Notes under the pieces: generated by a model
Told to the model about the DNA's origin: nothing
Database searches by the model: none
The model's input: the letters and a program-made list of their open reading frames with translations, nothing else
DNA from: Bacillota bacterium
GTDB lineage: Bacteria; Bacillota; Clostridia; Clostridiales; Clostridiaceae
NCBI GenBank assembly: GCA_023399035.1
Contig: JAEWQX010000124.1
Location: forward strand, 1 to 34,366
Direction of reading: 5' to 3'
Length of the DNA: 34,366 nucleotides
Translations under genes and position numbers: made by a program
Shown: positions 26,403 to 34,366 of the stretch, piece after piece
How the letters are laid out: every line of letters begins with the position of its first letter
Numbering within the stretch: the first letter of the stretch is position 1

Positions 26403-27845
26403 TCAACTAATTCTGTTGCTGAGTCTTTCAGATAATCTAGTAAAAATCCCTTTATTTGTTTCAATAAACAACGGCTGCCTACAGAAAACATTGTATTCTA
26501 AATTTTTAACATAATACTGAAGTCTTATGAATGCTGAAAATGCTGCTATAGCACCTCCAAACAAAAAGCCTAACCCATAATAATCTATTCCTGCATTTTT
26601 TGATAAAACTGTTAGAATAACGCTGAATGCAAAAAATATACATTCTGTAATCAGTGCACCCGCCTTATCATCAAAGTATAATAGAATAATTACTATACTC
26701 CTTTGTACTCCATAAAAATAATATCCAAAACATAAAATTCTAAATATATAACTCATATTTGAATCCATACCTACATATTGTAAGATTGTTACTCCAAAAA
26801 CAGCGGCTATTATTGTAAAAAACAGCTGTACATTGCAGAGTTTTAATATTTCATTCATAAGTACATTAACCATATTTTTATGAGCCAGCTTAATATCCTT
26901 AAGTCTCCCTCCGCATAATATACAGTCAAAATAATCCCTGAACTTTATATAAAAGTTAGTTTCAAGGGATACTGTAAACATTACAAGCATCAATGTTATG
27001 GTCAGTGATGCATAAAAAGCTGGAACATCATACATGATACAAAATCTTATTTTTTCGAGAATACTTTCTGAATAGTCGCTTGTCCACATAATAAAATTAT
27101 GTCCGTAAAGTCCCAATGTACCTATTACCCCAATAAATACCAATATTTTATATTTATCTACAGCCCCTAAAATTTTAAAAATATCTATATTATCTGCTGG
27201 ATAAAACCCTTTTATTTCTATCATAAATATTGACAGAAGTATAAAATATCCTGACATATTTCCTAAAAGTGCTGACAATAATGGATTTATATCAAGTACC
27301 ATAAGGGCTAATGCTAGTATTATTGCTAATGTAACTGCAATAAAAAATCCCTTTAATATATTCATATACTTCTTTATGGCTGATAAAAAAGTAAGCTGCA
27401 TCCATGTGACCATAATTATATTGAACTGAGTAAATATAATTATCTTATAAAGCAGATTCAATTGAAGTTTATAAATAAAAATTCCTGCTGTTGTTCCTCC
27501 AAACAAAAGTACAAAAATTACCGAACTATAAAATGCTGATAATATATCATCATATCTCTTTTCATATATACAATCTGAAATATACCTGCTTACAAACATA
27601 TTTATTGTATTTGAAAACAGCATTGAGAATATCATTGAATATGTAATTACAACAATAAATAGATGTTTTTCAAAATATGTTCCATTGAATTTACCTATAA
27701 GAGTCTTCAGCATTAACAGCATGAAAATGCATAAAAACATAGGACCTTCCGTAACTATTGCTGAAATCGAATATGCTTTTATATTATCTACATAACCATC
27801 ATTATTTTTAAACAGTTTTCGCAGCTCAAATCCTACGCCTGCCAT
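26403..27845 (-). CDS. pelG: PelG, polysaccharide exporter of the inner membrane
   Basis: PelG is a polytopic membrane protein of the flippase-like superfamily that moves Pel polymer across the cytoplasmic membrane with PelD, PelE and PelF. The 480-residue protein opens MAGVGFELRKLFKNNDGYVDN, the typical PelG N-terminus. It has about twelve hydrophobic segments, including near residues 27-50, 60-85, 105-125, 165-210 and 405-450. Its ATG overlaps the last base of the pelF stop (TAATG), which implies translational coupling; AGGAG lies about 14 nt before. Length matches the family. In Gram-negative bacteria the polymer then needs PelB and PelC for the outer membrane. Neither is present here, as expected for a single-membrane cell. 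Confidence 0.9.
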   Translation of the reverse strand: MAGVGFELRKLFKNNDGYVDNIKAYSISAIVTEGPMFLCIFMLLMLKTLIGKFNGTYFEKHLFIVVITYSMIFSMLFSNTINMFVSRYISDCIYEKRYDDILSAFYSSVIFVLLFGGTTAGIFIYKLQLNLLYKIIIFTQFNIIMVTWMQLTFLSAIKKYMNILKGFFIAVTLAIILALALMVLDINPLLSALLGNMSGYFILLSIFMIEIKGFYPADNIDIFKILGAVDKYKILVFIGVIGTLGLYGHNFIMWTSDYSESILEKIRFCIMYDVPAFYASLTITLMLVMFTVSLETNFYIKFRDYFDCILCGGRLKDIKLAHKNMVNVLMNEILKLCNVQLFFTIIAAVFGVTILQYVGMDSNMSYIFRILCFGYYFYGVQRSIVIILLYFDDKAGALITECIFFAFSVILTVLSKNAGIDYYGLGFLFGGAIAAFSAFIRLQYYVKNLEYNVFCRQPLFIETNKGIFTRLSERLSNRIS

Positions 27846-29254
27846 TATTCACTCACGCTCCTATATAATCGTCTATATCTGTCAAGGAAATCATCTTCCC
27901 TATAATATTTAACTGCTCTCTTATAGCCTATATCTCCCATAGCCCTCATAAGATTTCTGTCCTCTGCAAGCTTTACAACTGATCTTGCAATAAGATTAGG
28001 ATTCATTACTGGTACTACAAACCCGCAGTGTCCAAAATCGTCTCCAAAGCCTTCTATTATTTCACGACATGAACCCACATCTGTAGCCACAACTGGTCTT
28101 TTTGCAGACATTGCTTCAAGGAGTACAAATGGCTGCCCCTCTGATACACTAGTTAATATAACTGTATCAAGCTTATACATCCATTCTTTTATATCAACTC
28201 TTCCTACAAATTCAATTCCTTCGCATCCAAGCTGATTTACAGTATCAAGACATTGCTGATAATATTCTGGATTTTCATCATAAGGACCTATTATGTAAAG
28301 TTTTGCATTACTTATTCTCTTCTTTACAATGTCAAAACTATATATTAATGTCTGTATATCCTTTATAGGTACAACTCTTACTATTGCTCCCAATACAAAC
28401 TCATCTCTGTTAAGCTCTATCTCGGCAATATCTTTAAAACGCTGAAGATTTACTCCATTTGGTATTGTAACGCACTTGCTTTTATCAGCTCCAAGTTCAA
28501 TTTGAGTCATTTTCGCCATTGAAAACAACGATGTAACTATATTTCCTGCTTCATATCCTCCTATAGAAAGACTTTTGAAGAAATTTATCCATGTTTCCTT
28601 AAAATAAGTATCAACCCAGTCAGCTTTTAATATTTCCTCTTCCCTCTCTCTTGTATATATTCCATGTTCAGTTACTATAAGAGGCTTTTTAGTATGGTGC
28701 TTAAATTTAGCACCTATAATTCCAGCATATCCAGTTGAAACACAATGATATATATCAGCTTCCGGAACCTTAGAATTTAATATTCCTATTATAGGGGTAA
28801 GCATGGACCTTATAACCCAGAATGTTTCAGTAAATGGTGTTTCTTCATATTTTTCTTCGCATATGTCTTTTATGATTTCAAGAAACTCCATACTGCTTAA
28901 GAAATCTACTGCATTAAAGTTATCATATTTTTTGAACATATCAAAAACACAATTCCAGTCAACTTTATATCCGCTGAGGAGATTTATAAACTGCTGCTTT
29001 TCATATTGAGTCAACTTATACTTTGCATCCTTATTTCCTTTTATTTTTTGAAATTCATCTAAAAAATGCTCATGAATTTGTTTCACATTCTCTGGTATAT
29101 GGTATTTATACTTTCCTCTGTCTTTTTCTTCTGCACCAATTGAAAAAATCACAAATTCATGATCTGGCATACCTTTTATAAGCATCTGAATCCATGATGA
29201 AACTCCGCCAGCAACATAGGGATAGCATCCTTCTACAATCAAACAGATTCTCAT
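27845..29254 (-). CDS. pelF: PelF, UDP-sugar dependent glycosyltransferase
   Basis: PelF is the cytoplasmic GT4-family (GT-B fold) transferase that polymerises the Pel backbone. The 469-residue protein starts MRICLIVEGCYPYVAGGVSSW, the PelF hallmark, and continues with FSIGAEEKDRG. Mid-protein VTEHGIYTRERE and the C-terminal Rossmann half GAIVRVVPIKDIQTLI are diagnostic. The retaining-GT EX7E motif is in SEGQPFVLLEAMSAKRPVVA (about 371-390). ATG at 29254 follows AGGAGG. It is 146 nt downstream of pelA with a palindrome between, so its output relative to the upstream genes may be adjusted, and it is coupled to pelG. The donor in Pseudomonas is UDP-GalNAc, which galE downstream could provide; the actual sugar here is not proven. 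Confidence 0.92.
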   Translation of the reverse strand: MRICLIVEGCYPYVAGGVSSWIQMLIKGMPDHEFVIFSIGAEEKDRGKYKYHIPENVKQIHEHFLDEFQKIKGNKDAKYKLTQYEKQQFINLLSGYKVDWNCVFDMFKKYDNFNAVDFLSSMEFLEIIKDICEEKYEETPFTETFWVIRSMLTPIIGILNSKVPEADIYHCVSTGYAGIIGAKFKHHTKKPLIVTEHGIYTREREEEILKADWVDTYFKETWINFFKSLSIGGYEAGNIVTSLFSMAKMTQIELGADKSKCVTIPNGVNLQRFKDIAEIELNRDEFVLGAIVRVVPIKDIQTLIYSFDIVKKRISNAKLYIIGPYDENPEYYQQCLDTVNQLGCEGIEFVGRVDIKEWMYKLDTVILTSVSEGQPFVLLEAMSAKRPVVATDVGSCREIIEGFGDDFGHCGFVVPVMNPNLIARSVVKLAEDRNLMRAMGDIGYKRAVKYYREDDFLDRYRRLYRSVSE

Positions 29255-29356
29255 TTTTATCCTCCTAATATAATCAAGCTGTAACAGTAACTAAAAAATT
29301 TATTTAACCAAAATCACAGCTTAAATATTTGTAAAATACAGTATATTTAATCGTAT

Positions 29357-29386
29357 AGTATAGAATATTCTCTTTAATTCTATACT
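29357..29386 (-). promoter_or_regulatory. Palindrome between pelA and pelF
   Basis: AGTATAGAAT (29357-29366) and ATTCTATACT (29377-29386) form a perfect 10-bp inverted repeat around 10 nt. It lies 15 nt beyond the pelA stop and about 105 nt before pelF. No T-run follows, so it is more likely an mRNA-processing or stabilising hairpin, or an operator, than a terminator. Confidence 0.35.
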
Positions 29387-29400
29387 TACATATCCAAAAT

Positions 29401-31272
29401 TTAGTTATTCTTTTCAAGTTTTATAGAAAACACTGGATCATTTACAGTGATCATATAATAATCCCCTTTTGCAATTCTGCTGATTGTACAGCTATCATCC
29501 ATTGCTTTTGGTGTCTTTTCAGTTCTAAGATAGAAAAATGCTTGTCCATAAAAATCATTACATTTTCCTAAAATCCTATCTTCCTCATATTCAATCTTTA
29601 TCTTTAAATCTTCAAAAATCTTCACACTTCTTGATGTATCTCGTGACTTTAGAGCTCTTAAATCTGGATATGTATTATATATGTCTTTTAAAATACCAGC
29701 GTAATTTTCAAGTAAATTATCCCACGTACTACCTCTTCCTCTCTCATCATTTAAAATATCATCAGGATGAATAAAATGTGAAAATACTCCATGAAGTCCT
29801 ATTCCATTCAAATACTCAAAAATAGTTGAATCATCACGCCACATACCAGAAGTTATTCTAGGAAATTCCGTAATTCCATCTTCTGCTGTTTCAAAATCCT
29901 GAACATAAGCTCTTCCTTCACCTTCTTGAGCTGAATCATAATATAATCCTGATATTACTTTAAGGTCAGGTAGTGCATTTCTCAGTGCCTCTCTCCCCTG
30001 CTGACTTAAATAATTGGATGGTGGTACATATGAGTAAAATATACATCCTGGAAATAATTCTTCAGAATAATCTTTAAAACTTCTTAAGGCCTTCTCCATA
30101 TCTTCTTGTGACTTCCAAGGTTTATATCCAACTTCATCTGGAAGATATCCCTCAGACACAAGGGACTGATGATTATATCCATGAAGTCCTATTTCAAAAT
30201 TATTCTTCAGCAGGCTGTTTCCATAATACTGCATCATCTTATCGTCCTCAAATTCAAACTTTTCTGGATCAACAATATCGTTGTATGTTGAGATAAATAA
30301 TCCTGTGTATGCAATATTATATTGTCTTGCAACCCTCTGCATATCAGGCCACCATATATCCCTATAAAATTCTTTTACAGTCCTATTATATGTGTTTGAA
30401 ATAACATCACTATCACTATCGTATTGTGGTGATGGAAAGTCATCAATATATACAACTTTTGAATTAATTATTGGATACATAAAATCATCATTAAGTATTG
30501 ATAACGCACCTGCTAAAACTCCTCCGTAATAATGCCCTCCAAGTCCACCGCCATTATAAAAGACTATGTTTCCAAGTCCCAAATTTCTCTGCCACATAAT
30601 AGGTATTCCACTGTTTTTACCTGCTGACTCTATGTATATTCTGCTCTCCTTATCAAGTTTTACATCTAGACATGAATCAGTAAATGCATTGCTATCAATA
30701 AATTGTCTCCCTGAACTTCCTGGAATAACATCTTCAATAAATTTTAATCCTTCAATTTCCTTAAAAGTCCTTATGGAATCTATACCTACTCTTTTATATA
30801 TTTCTTCAAAATCTTCACTTGTTTCTGAAGGAGTAATTCCCCAAAGAAGCTTTCCTCCATTTTCAACATAATCCAAAAGCCTATATAAATCTTTTCCTAA
30901 ATTTAATTCAACATTGCTGACCATTAATATTACAGACTCATAATCCCTATAATCCTTTTTTAATGCATCCTGTATATCCACACTTTCTGAATTTATTTTC
31001 ATATAATTAAGGTTTTTTAACATCCTATCCTTATATGATACAAGACTAGTGTCTTCTGAATCATATATCATCAATATCTTCTTTGATTCTGATTCTTCTA
31101 ATTCAACCATACTCATAGAACTAACTGGATCTTCATTCATTATTACACTGCTTATATTATTAAAATACCTGTTAGCATCCGAATCCATGTATCCAAGCCT
31201 TTGTATCTGTATCAATGCTGCACATAAAATAACTAATATAAATATTGAAATTATTTTCTTTTCTACCTTCAT
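29401..31272 (-). CDS. pelA: PelA-type polysaccharide deacetylase (DUF2194)
   Basis: This 623-residue extracellular, membrane-anchored protein (signal anchor about 7-25) is of the DUF2194/PelA deacetylase kind found in Gram-positive pel clusters. Residues about 60-240 form a Rossmann-like, amidotransferase-fold region (KILMIYDSEDTSL ... NGGKLLWGI). Residues about 265-510 are the carbohydrate esterase-like domain. VYIDDFPSP provides the acidic pair, GLHGYNHQS the metal-binding HxxxH, and SHFIHPDD a later His/Asp pair. A final beta-rich segment follows. Partial deacetylation makes Pel cationic and sticky in Pseudomonas. The N-terminal GH166 hydrolase half of Pseudomonas PelA is absent. ATG at 31272 follows TAGGAG, 40 nt after pelE. 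The enzyme name is a family assignment. Confidence 0.85.
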   Translation of the reverse strand: MKVEKKIISIFILVILCAALIQIQRLGYMDSDANRYFNNISSVIMNEDPVSSMSMVELEESESKKILMIYDSEDTSLVSYKDRMLKNLNYMKINSESVDIQDALKKDYRDYESVILMVSNVELNLGKDLYRLLDYVENGGKLLWGITPSETSEDFEEIYKRVGIDSIRTFKEIEGLKFIEDVIPGSSGRQFIDSNAFTDSCLDVKLDKESRIYIESAGKNSGIPIMWQRNLGLGNIVFYNGGGLGGHYYGGVLAGALSILNDDFMYPIINSKVVYIDDFPSPQYDSDSDVISNTYNRTVKEFYRDIWWPDMQRVARQYNIAYTGLFISTYNDIVDPEKFEFEDDKMMQYYGNSLLKNNFEIGLHGYNHQSLVSEGYLPDEVGYKPWKSQEDMEKALRSFKDYSEELFPGCIFYSYVPPSNYLSQQGREALRNALPDLKVISGLYYDSAQEGEGRAYVQDFETAEDGITEFPRITSGMWRDDSTIFEYLNGIGLHGVFSHFIHPDDILNDERGRGSTWDNLLENYAGILKDIYNTYPDLRALKSRDTSRSVKIFEDLKIKIEYEEDRILGKCNDFYGQAFFYLRTEKTPKAMDDSCTISRIAKGDYYMITVNDPVFSIKLEKNN

Positions 31273-31312
31273 TTTTTCTCCTAATCTTATATTTTAAACC
31301 TTTAAACAATAG

Positions 31313-32200
31313 TTAACTTAAAAATTCCACATACTTCAAAGATTCATATGTAAGACTGTTTTTCATATCTTCAATGCTTCTTAAAAATTCTTTTAAATTT
31401 TCCTTATCATAAGTCATAACATAATATTTCATATTACTTATAATCATATCTTCACTATCTGGATATAATCTCCTATATCTCTCACAAACAGACTTTGCAT
31501 GCACATAATCACCAATCTTAAAATCCACACGCACTCTGTTTAAGAGATACTTTTCTTCTATAAAATCTGTTTCTAAAATGCTGTCAGAAAGCTTTTTATA
31601 TTCTTCATAATATCTGTGAAGATTAATATCATCATAGACTCCACTAAAAATTATCTTTTCAAGAATATCCTCATAGTCTTCTATATTTTTCTTATCCTGT
31701 GGTTCTTCATCATATCTTTTCTTCATAGCAATTACTGAATCGCTGATTTTCTTCTGAGTTTCCATAATAACTGCTGATGCGTAATGAACAGTTTCAACAT
31801 CTTCATTACCTAAAGCCTGCTTTAAACACCATAGATATTCAAGTACATCATCATCCTGCATAGTATCCATGATGAATTTTCTCCTCATCTTAAAATTATT
31901 TATATTAAGTACTTCTTCCATAGGTATTTTATTCAATTCATCTTGTTTGTTTATTGGATTAAGAAGCATCATATTTTCCTTTGTTTCTAATTCACCATGA
32001 ATTATGTAATCCAAACTGCCATCATGCTTTGAATTTTCTTTCTTCTTTAATATTATAAGTAGCAAAGGACCTAAAACTGGTATAAAAATCATTAATACAA
32101 ATTTAAATAACATTTCCTGCATATTAAATTTAAACTTTCGTACTGATAAAACACAAAGCATTACATACAAAAATACAATACATATAACTAACCAGTTCAT
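31313..32200 (-). CDS. pelE: PelE, membrane/TPR-like partner of the Pel synthase complex
   Basis: PelE scaffolds the inner-membrane Pel synthase with PelD, PelF and PelG. The likely start is the ATG at 32200, with GGAGG 8 nt before and only one base after the pelD stop (TAGTATG). Longer forms that start inside pelD lack a ribosome binding site. The 295-residue product begins MNWLVICIVFLYVML, with two membrane segments (about 1-20 and 32-52). The rest is a soluble helical region with repeat-like pairs (DDDVLEYLWCLKQALGN, HRYYEEYKKLSDSI, DYVHAKSVCERYRRLYP) suggesting degenerate TPR units, as in PelE of Gram-negative clusters. Primary sequence identity to known PelE looks low; the assignment rests on topology, size and position. 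Confidence 0.75.
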   Translation of the reverse strand: MNWLVICIVFLYVMLCVLSVRKFKFNMQEMLFKFVLMIFIPVLGPLLLIILKKKENSKHDGSLDYIIHGELETKENMMLLNPINKQDELNKIPMEEVLNINNFKMRRKFIMDTMQDDDVLEYLWCLKQALGNEDVETVHYASAVIMETQKKISDSVIAMKKRYDEEPQDKKNIEDYEDILEKIIFSGVYDDINLHRYYEEYKKLSDSILETDFIEEKYLLNRVRVDFKIGDYVHAKSVCERYRRLYPDSEDMIISNMKYYVMTYDKENLKEFLRSIEDMKNSLTYESLKYVEFLS

Positions 32201-32201
32201 A

Positions 32202-33437
32202 CTAGTATTCCTCCACTTCAAGGTTAATTCCAGCATTGATAAATCGTTTTTTGATTATATCAATATGAGCATAATCAGTCTGCATAAATACTATGTAACA
32301 GTTATTTGATTCATCACATCCTGCAAAATCTGTGCTTCTTAATATTTTAGAAATTCTATCTGATAATTCTCCAATGTCATTACCACATTGATTGTGAGCC
32401 AAAGAAACTTTTGCCTTTATATAACTTAATTGAATATTCTCTTTTGCCTCTCTTACAATCTCAAGCTGTTCCCTGAAAGCTTGGGGCTTGTATATGTTCG
32501 TACCTTCTACATATTCAGAATCTTGAGACAGCACATTATATTTAAATGACTTAACTAGATTATCCTGTATAAGATTAATTATTATCTGAAATAAGTTCTG
32601 ATAATATAAAGTATGTTTTTCAAAATCTACATTATATACCATAACCAAAGCTATAACTTCATTTCCATCAGCAATAGGGGCTGCATAAGTAGGATAATCG
32701 CTATCCAGATCTTTATTTATAAAGAATTTATTCTTTTCAACTACATCTTTTAACTTTGGTAGTTCATTTAAATTCAATGAACTTTTTAGCTTTCCTGACA
32801 AATTAATTGAATTAGCAATAAGACGACTAAAATTCATATTCTCAGAATTAACCATATATATACATACAGAATCATTTTCAAGAATATTTTCAATTATGCT
32901 TACTGCCTTAAAAAATATGAGCTTAGGATTAAAAGTATCTAATTCTTTAGCTATTTCATATATTCTGCCAAAACTGTTCTTAGAAGTTAAAATTTGCTTC
33001 TGAAGCTGCTCTTTAATTCCAATAAGGTCTTTATATGATCTATTTAGCTGCTTATAATCTTCCGAAAGCAGTTCATACTTTTCATTTGAAGATATAATAT
33101 GCTCTTTTTTCTTATCAATGTTATATCCAACAACTGCACCCGCAAGAATGTACATTACAAAAGGCATCCATGAATCAATACTATAAACAAGATAAGTTAT
33201 ATCTATTCCAGAATTTTTAATATTCCAGATATATAGCATACAAGAAAGACAAATTGCTAAAATTCCCTGTCTAATTCCATACATACTTGCTACTGTCACT
33301 ATAAATACTAGTTTAAAATCAATAAATCTAAAATCAGAATTATCTTTTGTACATTTAAGAATGACACATAATACGATAAACAGACCTATTGTCTCAAAAT
33401 AACTCTTTATTTTTTGTTTACCATTAAAAATCATCAT
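32202..33437 (-). CDS. pelD: PelD, c-di-GMP receptor of the Pel system
   Basis: PelD activates Pel polymerisation after binding cyclic di-GMP. The 411-residue protein has about four N-terminal membrane segments (about 12-95) and a coiled-coil linker (about 100-150, EKYELLSEDYKQLNRSYKDL). A GAF domain follows (about 155-290, ENDSVCIYMVN ... APIADGNEVIALVMVY), then a C-terminal GGDEF-like domain. The GGDEF motif is replaced by ESNNC, so it cannot be a cyclase. The I-site RxxD is intact as RSTD (367-370), five residues before the degenerate motif, the canonical spacing. ATG at 33437 follows GGTGG; an extended -10 promoter lies about 60 nt upstream. It heads the operon and its stop nearly touches the pelE start, implying coupled translation. 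This is the strongest regulatory prediction in the window. Confidence 0.9.
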   Translation of the reverse strand: MMIFNGKQKIKSYFETIGLFIVLCVILKCTKDNSDFRFIDFKLVFIVTVASMYGIRQGILAICLSCMLYIWNIKNSGIDITYLVYSIDSWMPFVMYILAGAVVGYNIDKKKEHIISSNEKYELLSEDYKQLNRSYKDLIGIKEQLQKQILTSKNSFGRIYEIAKELDTFNPKLIFFKAVSIIENILENDSVCIYMVNSENMNFSRLIANSINLSGKLKSSLNLNELPKLKDVVEKNKFFINKDLDSDYPTYAAPIADGNEVIALVMVYNVDFEKHTLYYQNLFQIIINLIQDNLVKSFKYNVLSQDSEYVEGTNIYKPQAFREQLEIVREAKENIQLSYIKAKVSLAHNQCGNDIGELSDRISKILRSTDFAGCDESNNCYIVFMQTDYAHIDIIKKRFINAGINLEVEEY

Positions 33438-33495
33438 TTTTTAACCACCGTTCCATTATTTTTTATAATATATAGATTTTTTACATAATATTAGT

Positions 33496-33504
33496 ATTAT
33501 ATCA
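33496..33504 (-). promoter_or_regulatory. Extended -10 promoter of the pel operon
   Basis: The minus strand reads TGATATAAT, a perfect extended -10 (TGn-TATAAT). Transcription would begin near 33489, giving a leader of about 50 nt before pelD. It lies between the intron 3' end and pelD, so the intron has not displaced it. Confidence 0.55.
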
Positions 33505-33608
33505 TAATTTTGTATAGATTAAAATAATATATGGTCATATTTTATATATTTATATTTATTTGTATTATTTTTTAATAATTTCCTTTTATAAAAGCATTTA
33601 ATTGCAAA

Positions 33609-33687
33609 ATCGAGTAGGAGGAAAATAATTATTTTATTTTCCGTCCTCTCACACCACCGTGCGTACCGGTCTGGTACACGGCGGTTC
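33609..33687 (-). ncRNA. Group II intron domains V and VI and 3' splice end
   Basis: On the minus strand ACCGCCGTG...CACGGTGGT forms the domain V hairpin (within about 33653-33687). GTGTGAGAGGACGG follows, then a domain VI hairpin with GGAAAATA/TATTTTCC and CCTACTCGAT. The A in CCTACTC is the probable branch point, and the intron should end at AT near 33609. The order ORF, domain V, domain VI is standard for bacterial group II introns. Confidence 0.85.
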
Positions 33688-33695
33688 TTTAAGTT

Positions 33696-34366
33696 TTAAT
33701 GAATTTTAATATAATGACGCGTTAGGCTTTTCAAGCCTAAATCGGTAAAGAATTGATTTGTAAGTGTAGTGTTTAATACTGCACTCTTAGCTATTCGCCA
33801 GTATCCTTTACGGGTATTGGCAAATTTTATTGCTTGATAATGTGTTAATCCTAATTTCTTAAGGTTTCGATATCTAGTTCGTACCCGTTTCCATTGTTTC
33901 CATATACACATTCTCAATCTTTGTCTTATCCATATATCTAGTTGCCCTAAGATTCCTTTACATTTTGCAACTCCATAATAATTAAGCCAACCTATATTTA
34001 CTTGGTTAAGTTTATTTATTCTTTGTTCCAAAGGAATCGGTTTTGACCTACTTAAAATATCTTTTAGTTTTTCTTTATGTCTTTTCAATGATTGCTTAGA
34101 TATGCTTGAATATGCTTTTCCAAACATTAGATTTAATGTAAACCCCAGAAATTTTCTTTTCCATGGTCTCTCAACTGCACTCTTATCTTTATTTACTTTC
34201 AGTTTCAATTTGCTTTCAATAAAGGTTGTTATATTGTTTATAACCCTTTCTCCAGCTCTTTTACTCTTCACATAGATATTACAATCGTCCGCATAGCGAC
34301 AAAATCTGTGTCCACGTTTTTCTAATTCTTTATCTAGTTCATCTAACATTATATTAGATAATAATG
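33696..34366 (-). CDS. ltrA: Group II intron reverse transcriptase/maturase, C-terminal part (cut by window edge)
   Basis: This is the C-terminal part of an intron-encoded reverse transcriptase and maturase. The ATG at 34349 is internal: the frame continues upstream to the window edge as LLSNIMLDELD, the conserved segment that follows the PQG motif, so the true start lies outside. Visible features are the catalytic YADD in FCRYADDCNIY and KFLGFTL. The maturase domain X (GIIM type) includes GWLNYYG and WIRQRLRMCIWKQWKR. The protein ends ...SLTRHYIKIH with no HNH endonuclease domain, so it is an endonuclease-less type. Domain V starts within about 10 nt of its stop. The reading frame is intact within the window, so the element could still be active if its 5' part is complete. 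Confidence 0.9.
   Translation of the reverse strand, partial: LLSNIMLDELDKELEKRGHRFCRYADDCNIYVKSKRAGERVINNITTFIESKLKLKVNKDKSAVERPWKRKFLGFTLNLMFGKAYSSISKQSLKRHKEKLKDILSRSKPIPLEQRINKLNQVNIGWLNYYGVAKCKGILGQLDIWIRQRLRMCIWKQWKRVRTRYRNLKKLGLTHYQAIKFANTRKGYWRIAKSAVLNTTLTNQFFTDLGLKSLTRHYIKIH

Noticed and set aside
34347..34349. ATG at 34349 as the maturase start
   Set aside because: The frame continues upstream with conserved reverse transcriptase sequence to the window edge, so this Met is internal.

Overview
The window looks like part of a chromosome from a low-GC, spore-forming, Gram-positive bacterium of the Clostridium sensu stricto type. The evidence is the very AT-rich intergenic DNA, strong AGGAGG-type ribosome binding sites, choline-binding-type cell-wall repeats, and a candidate forespore (sigma-G-like) promoter. 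Species cannot be fixed from the sequence alone. Nearly every gene is on the minus strand; the one clear plus-strand gene is a 76-codon ORF at 8108.

Region 1 (1-7907) is a tandem family of five secreted paralogues; the first is cut by the window edge. Each has a near-identical signal peptide. The complete ones continue with a divergent beta-sandwich module, one or two cadherin-like beta-sandwich domains (PF12733 type), and a C-terminal run of choline-binding-type (GW.....G.WYY) repeats. Each complete gene has its own terminator, so they look like independent units. Region 2 (8108-9742) holds the small plus-strand gene and a two-gene minus-strand module whose first gene encodes a DUF3990/ADP-ribosyltransferase-like protein. 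Region 3 (10234-12033) is a secreted protein that joins choline-binding repeats to a ComEC-type metallo-beta-lactamase domain.

Region 4 (12376-23174) has a 3204-codon cyclic beta-1,2-glucan synthase-type gene (GT84 plus glycoamylase-like plus GH94). Upstream of it is a GH5 glycosidase whose signal-anchor segment is separated from the catalytic ORF by a one-base frameshift in an A10 tract. Region 5 (23519-33437) is a Gram-positive Pel exopolysaccharide operon in the order pelD-pelE-pelA(deacetylase)-pelF-pelG-galE-DUF4832. It has an extended -10 promoter before pelD and a clear terminator after the DUF4832 gene. PelD keeps an RxxD c-di-GMP I-site next to a degenerate GGDEF, so polymer production is probably switched on by c-di-GMP. 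Region 6 (33609-34366) is the 3' end of a group II intron (maturase C-terminus, domains V and VI) ending about 110 bp upstream of the pel promoter.

Taken together, the window reads as an envelope/biofilm island. GalE supplies the sugar nucleotide, PelF polymerises it, PelG exports it with PelD and PelE, and the PelA-type protein deacetylates it. GH5 and DUF4832 proteins may trim or bind glycans outside the cell. A second glycan (cyclic glucan) may be made by the giant synthase, and a set of wall-anchored adhesin-like proteins may bind the matrix. The least expected signals are a cluster of DnaA-box sequences inside a low-complexity insertion of the giant synthase gene, and the homopolymer frameshift in the GH5 gene.
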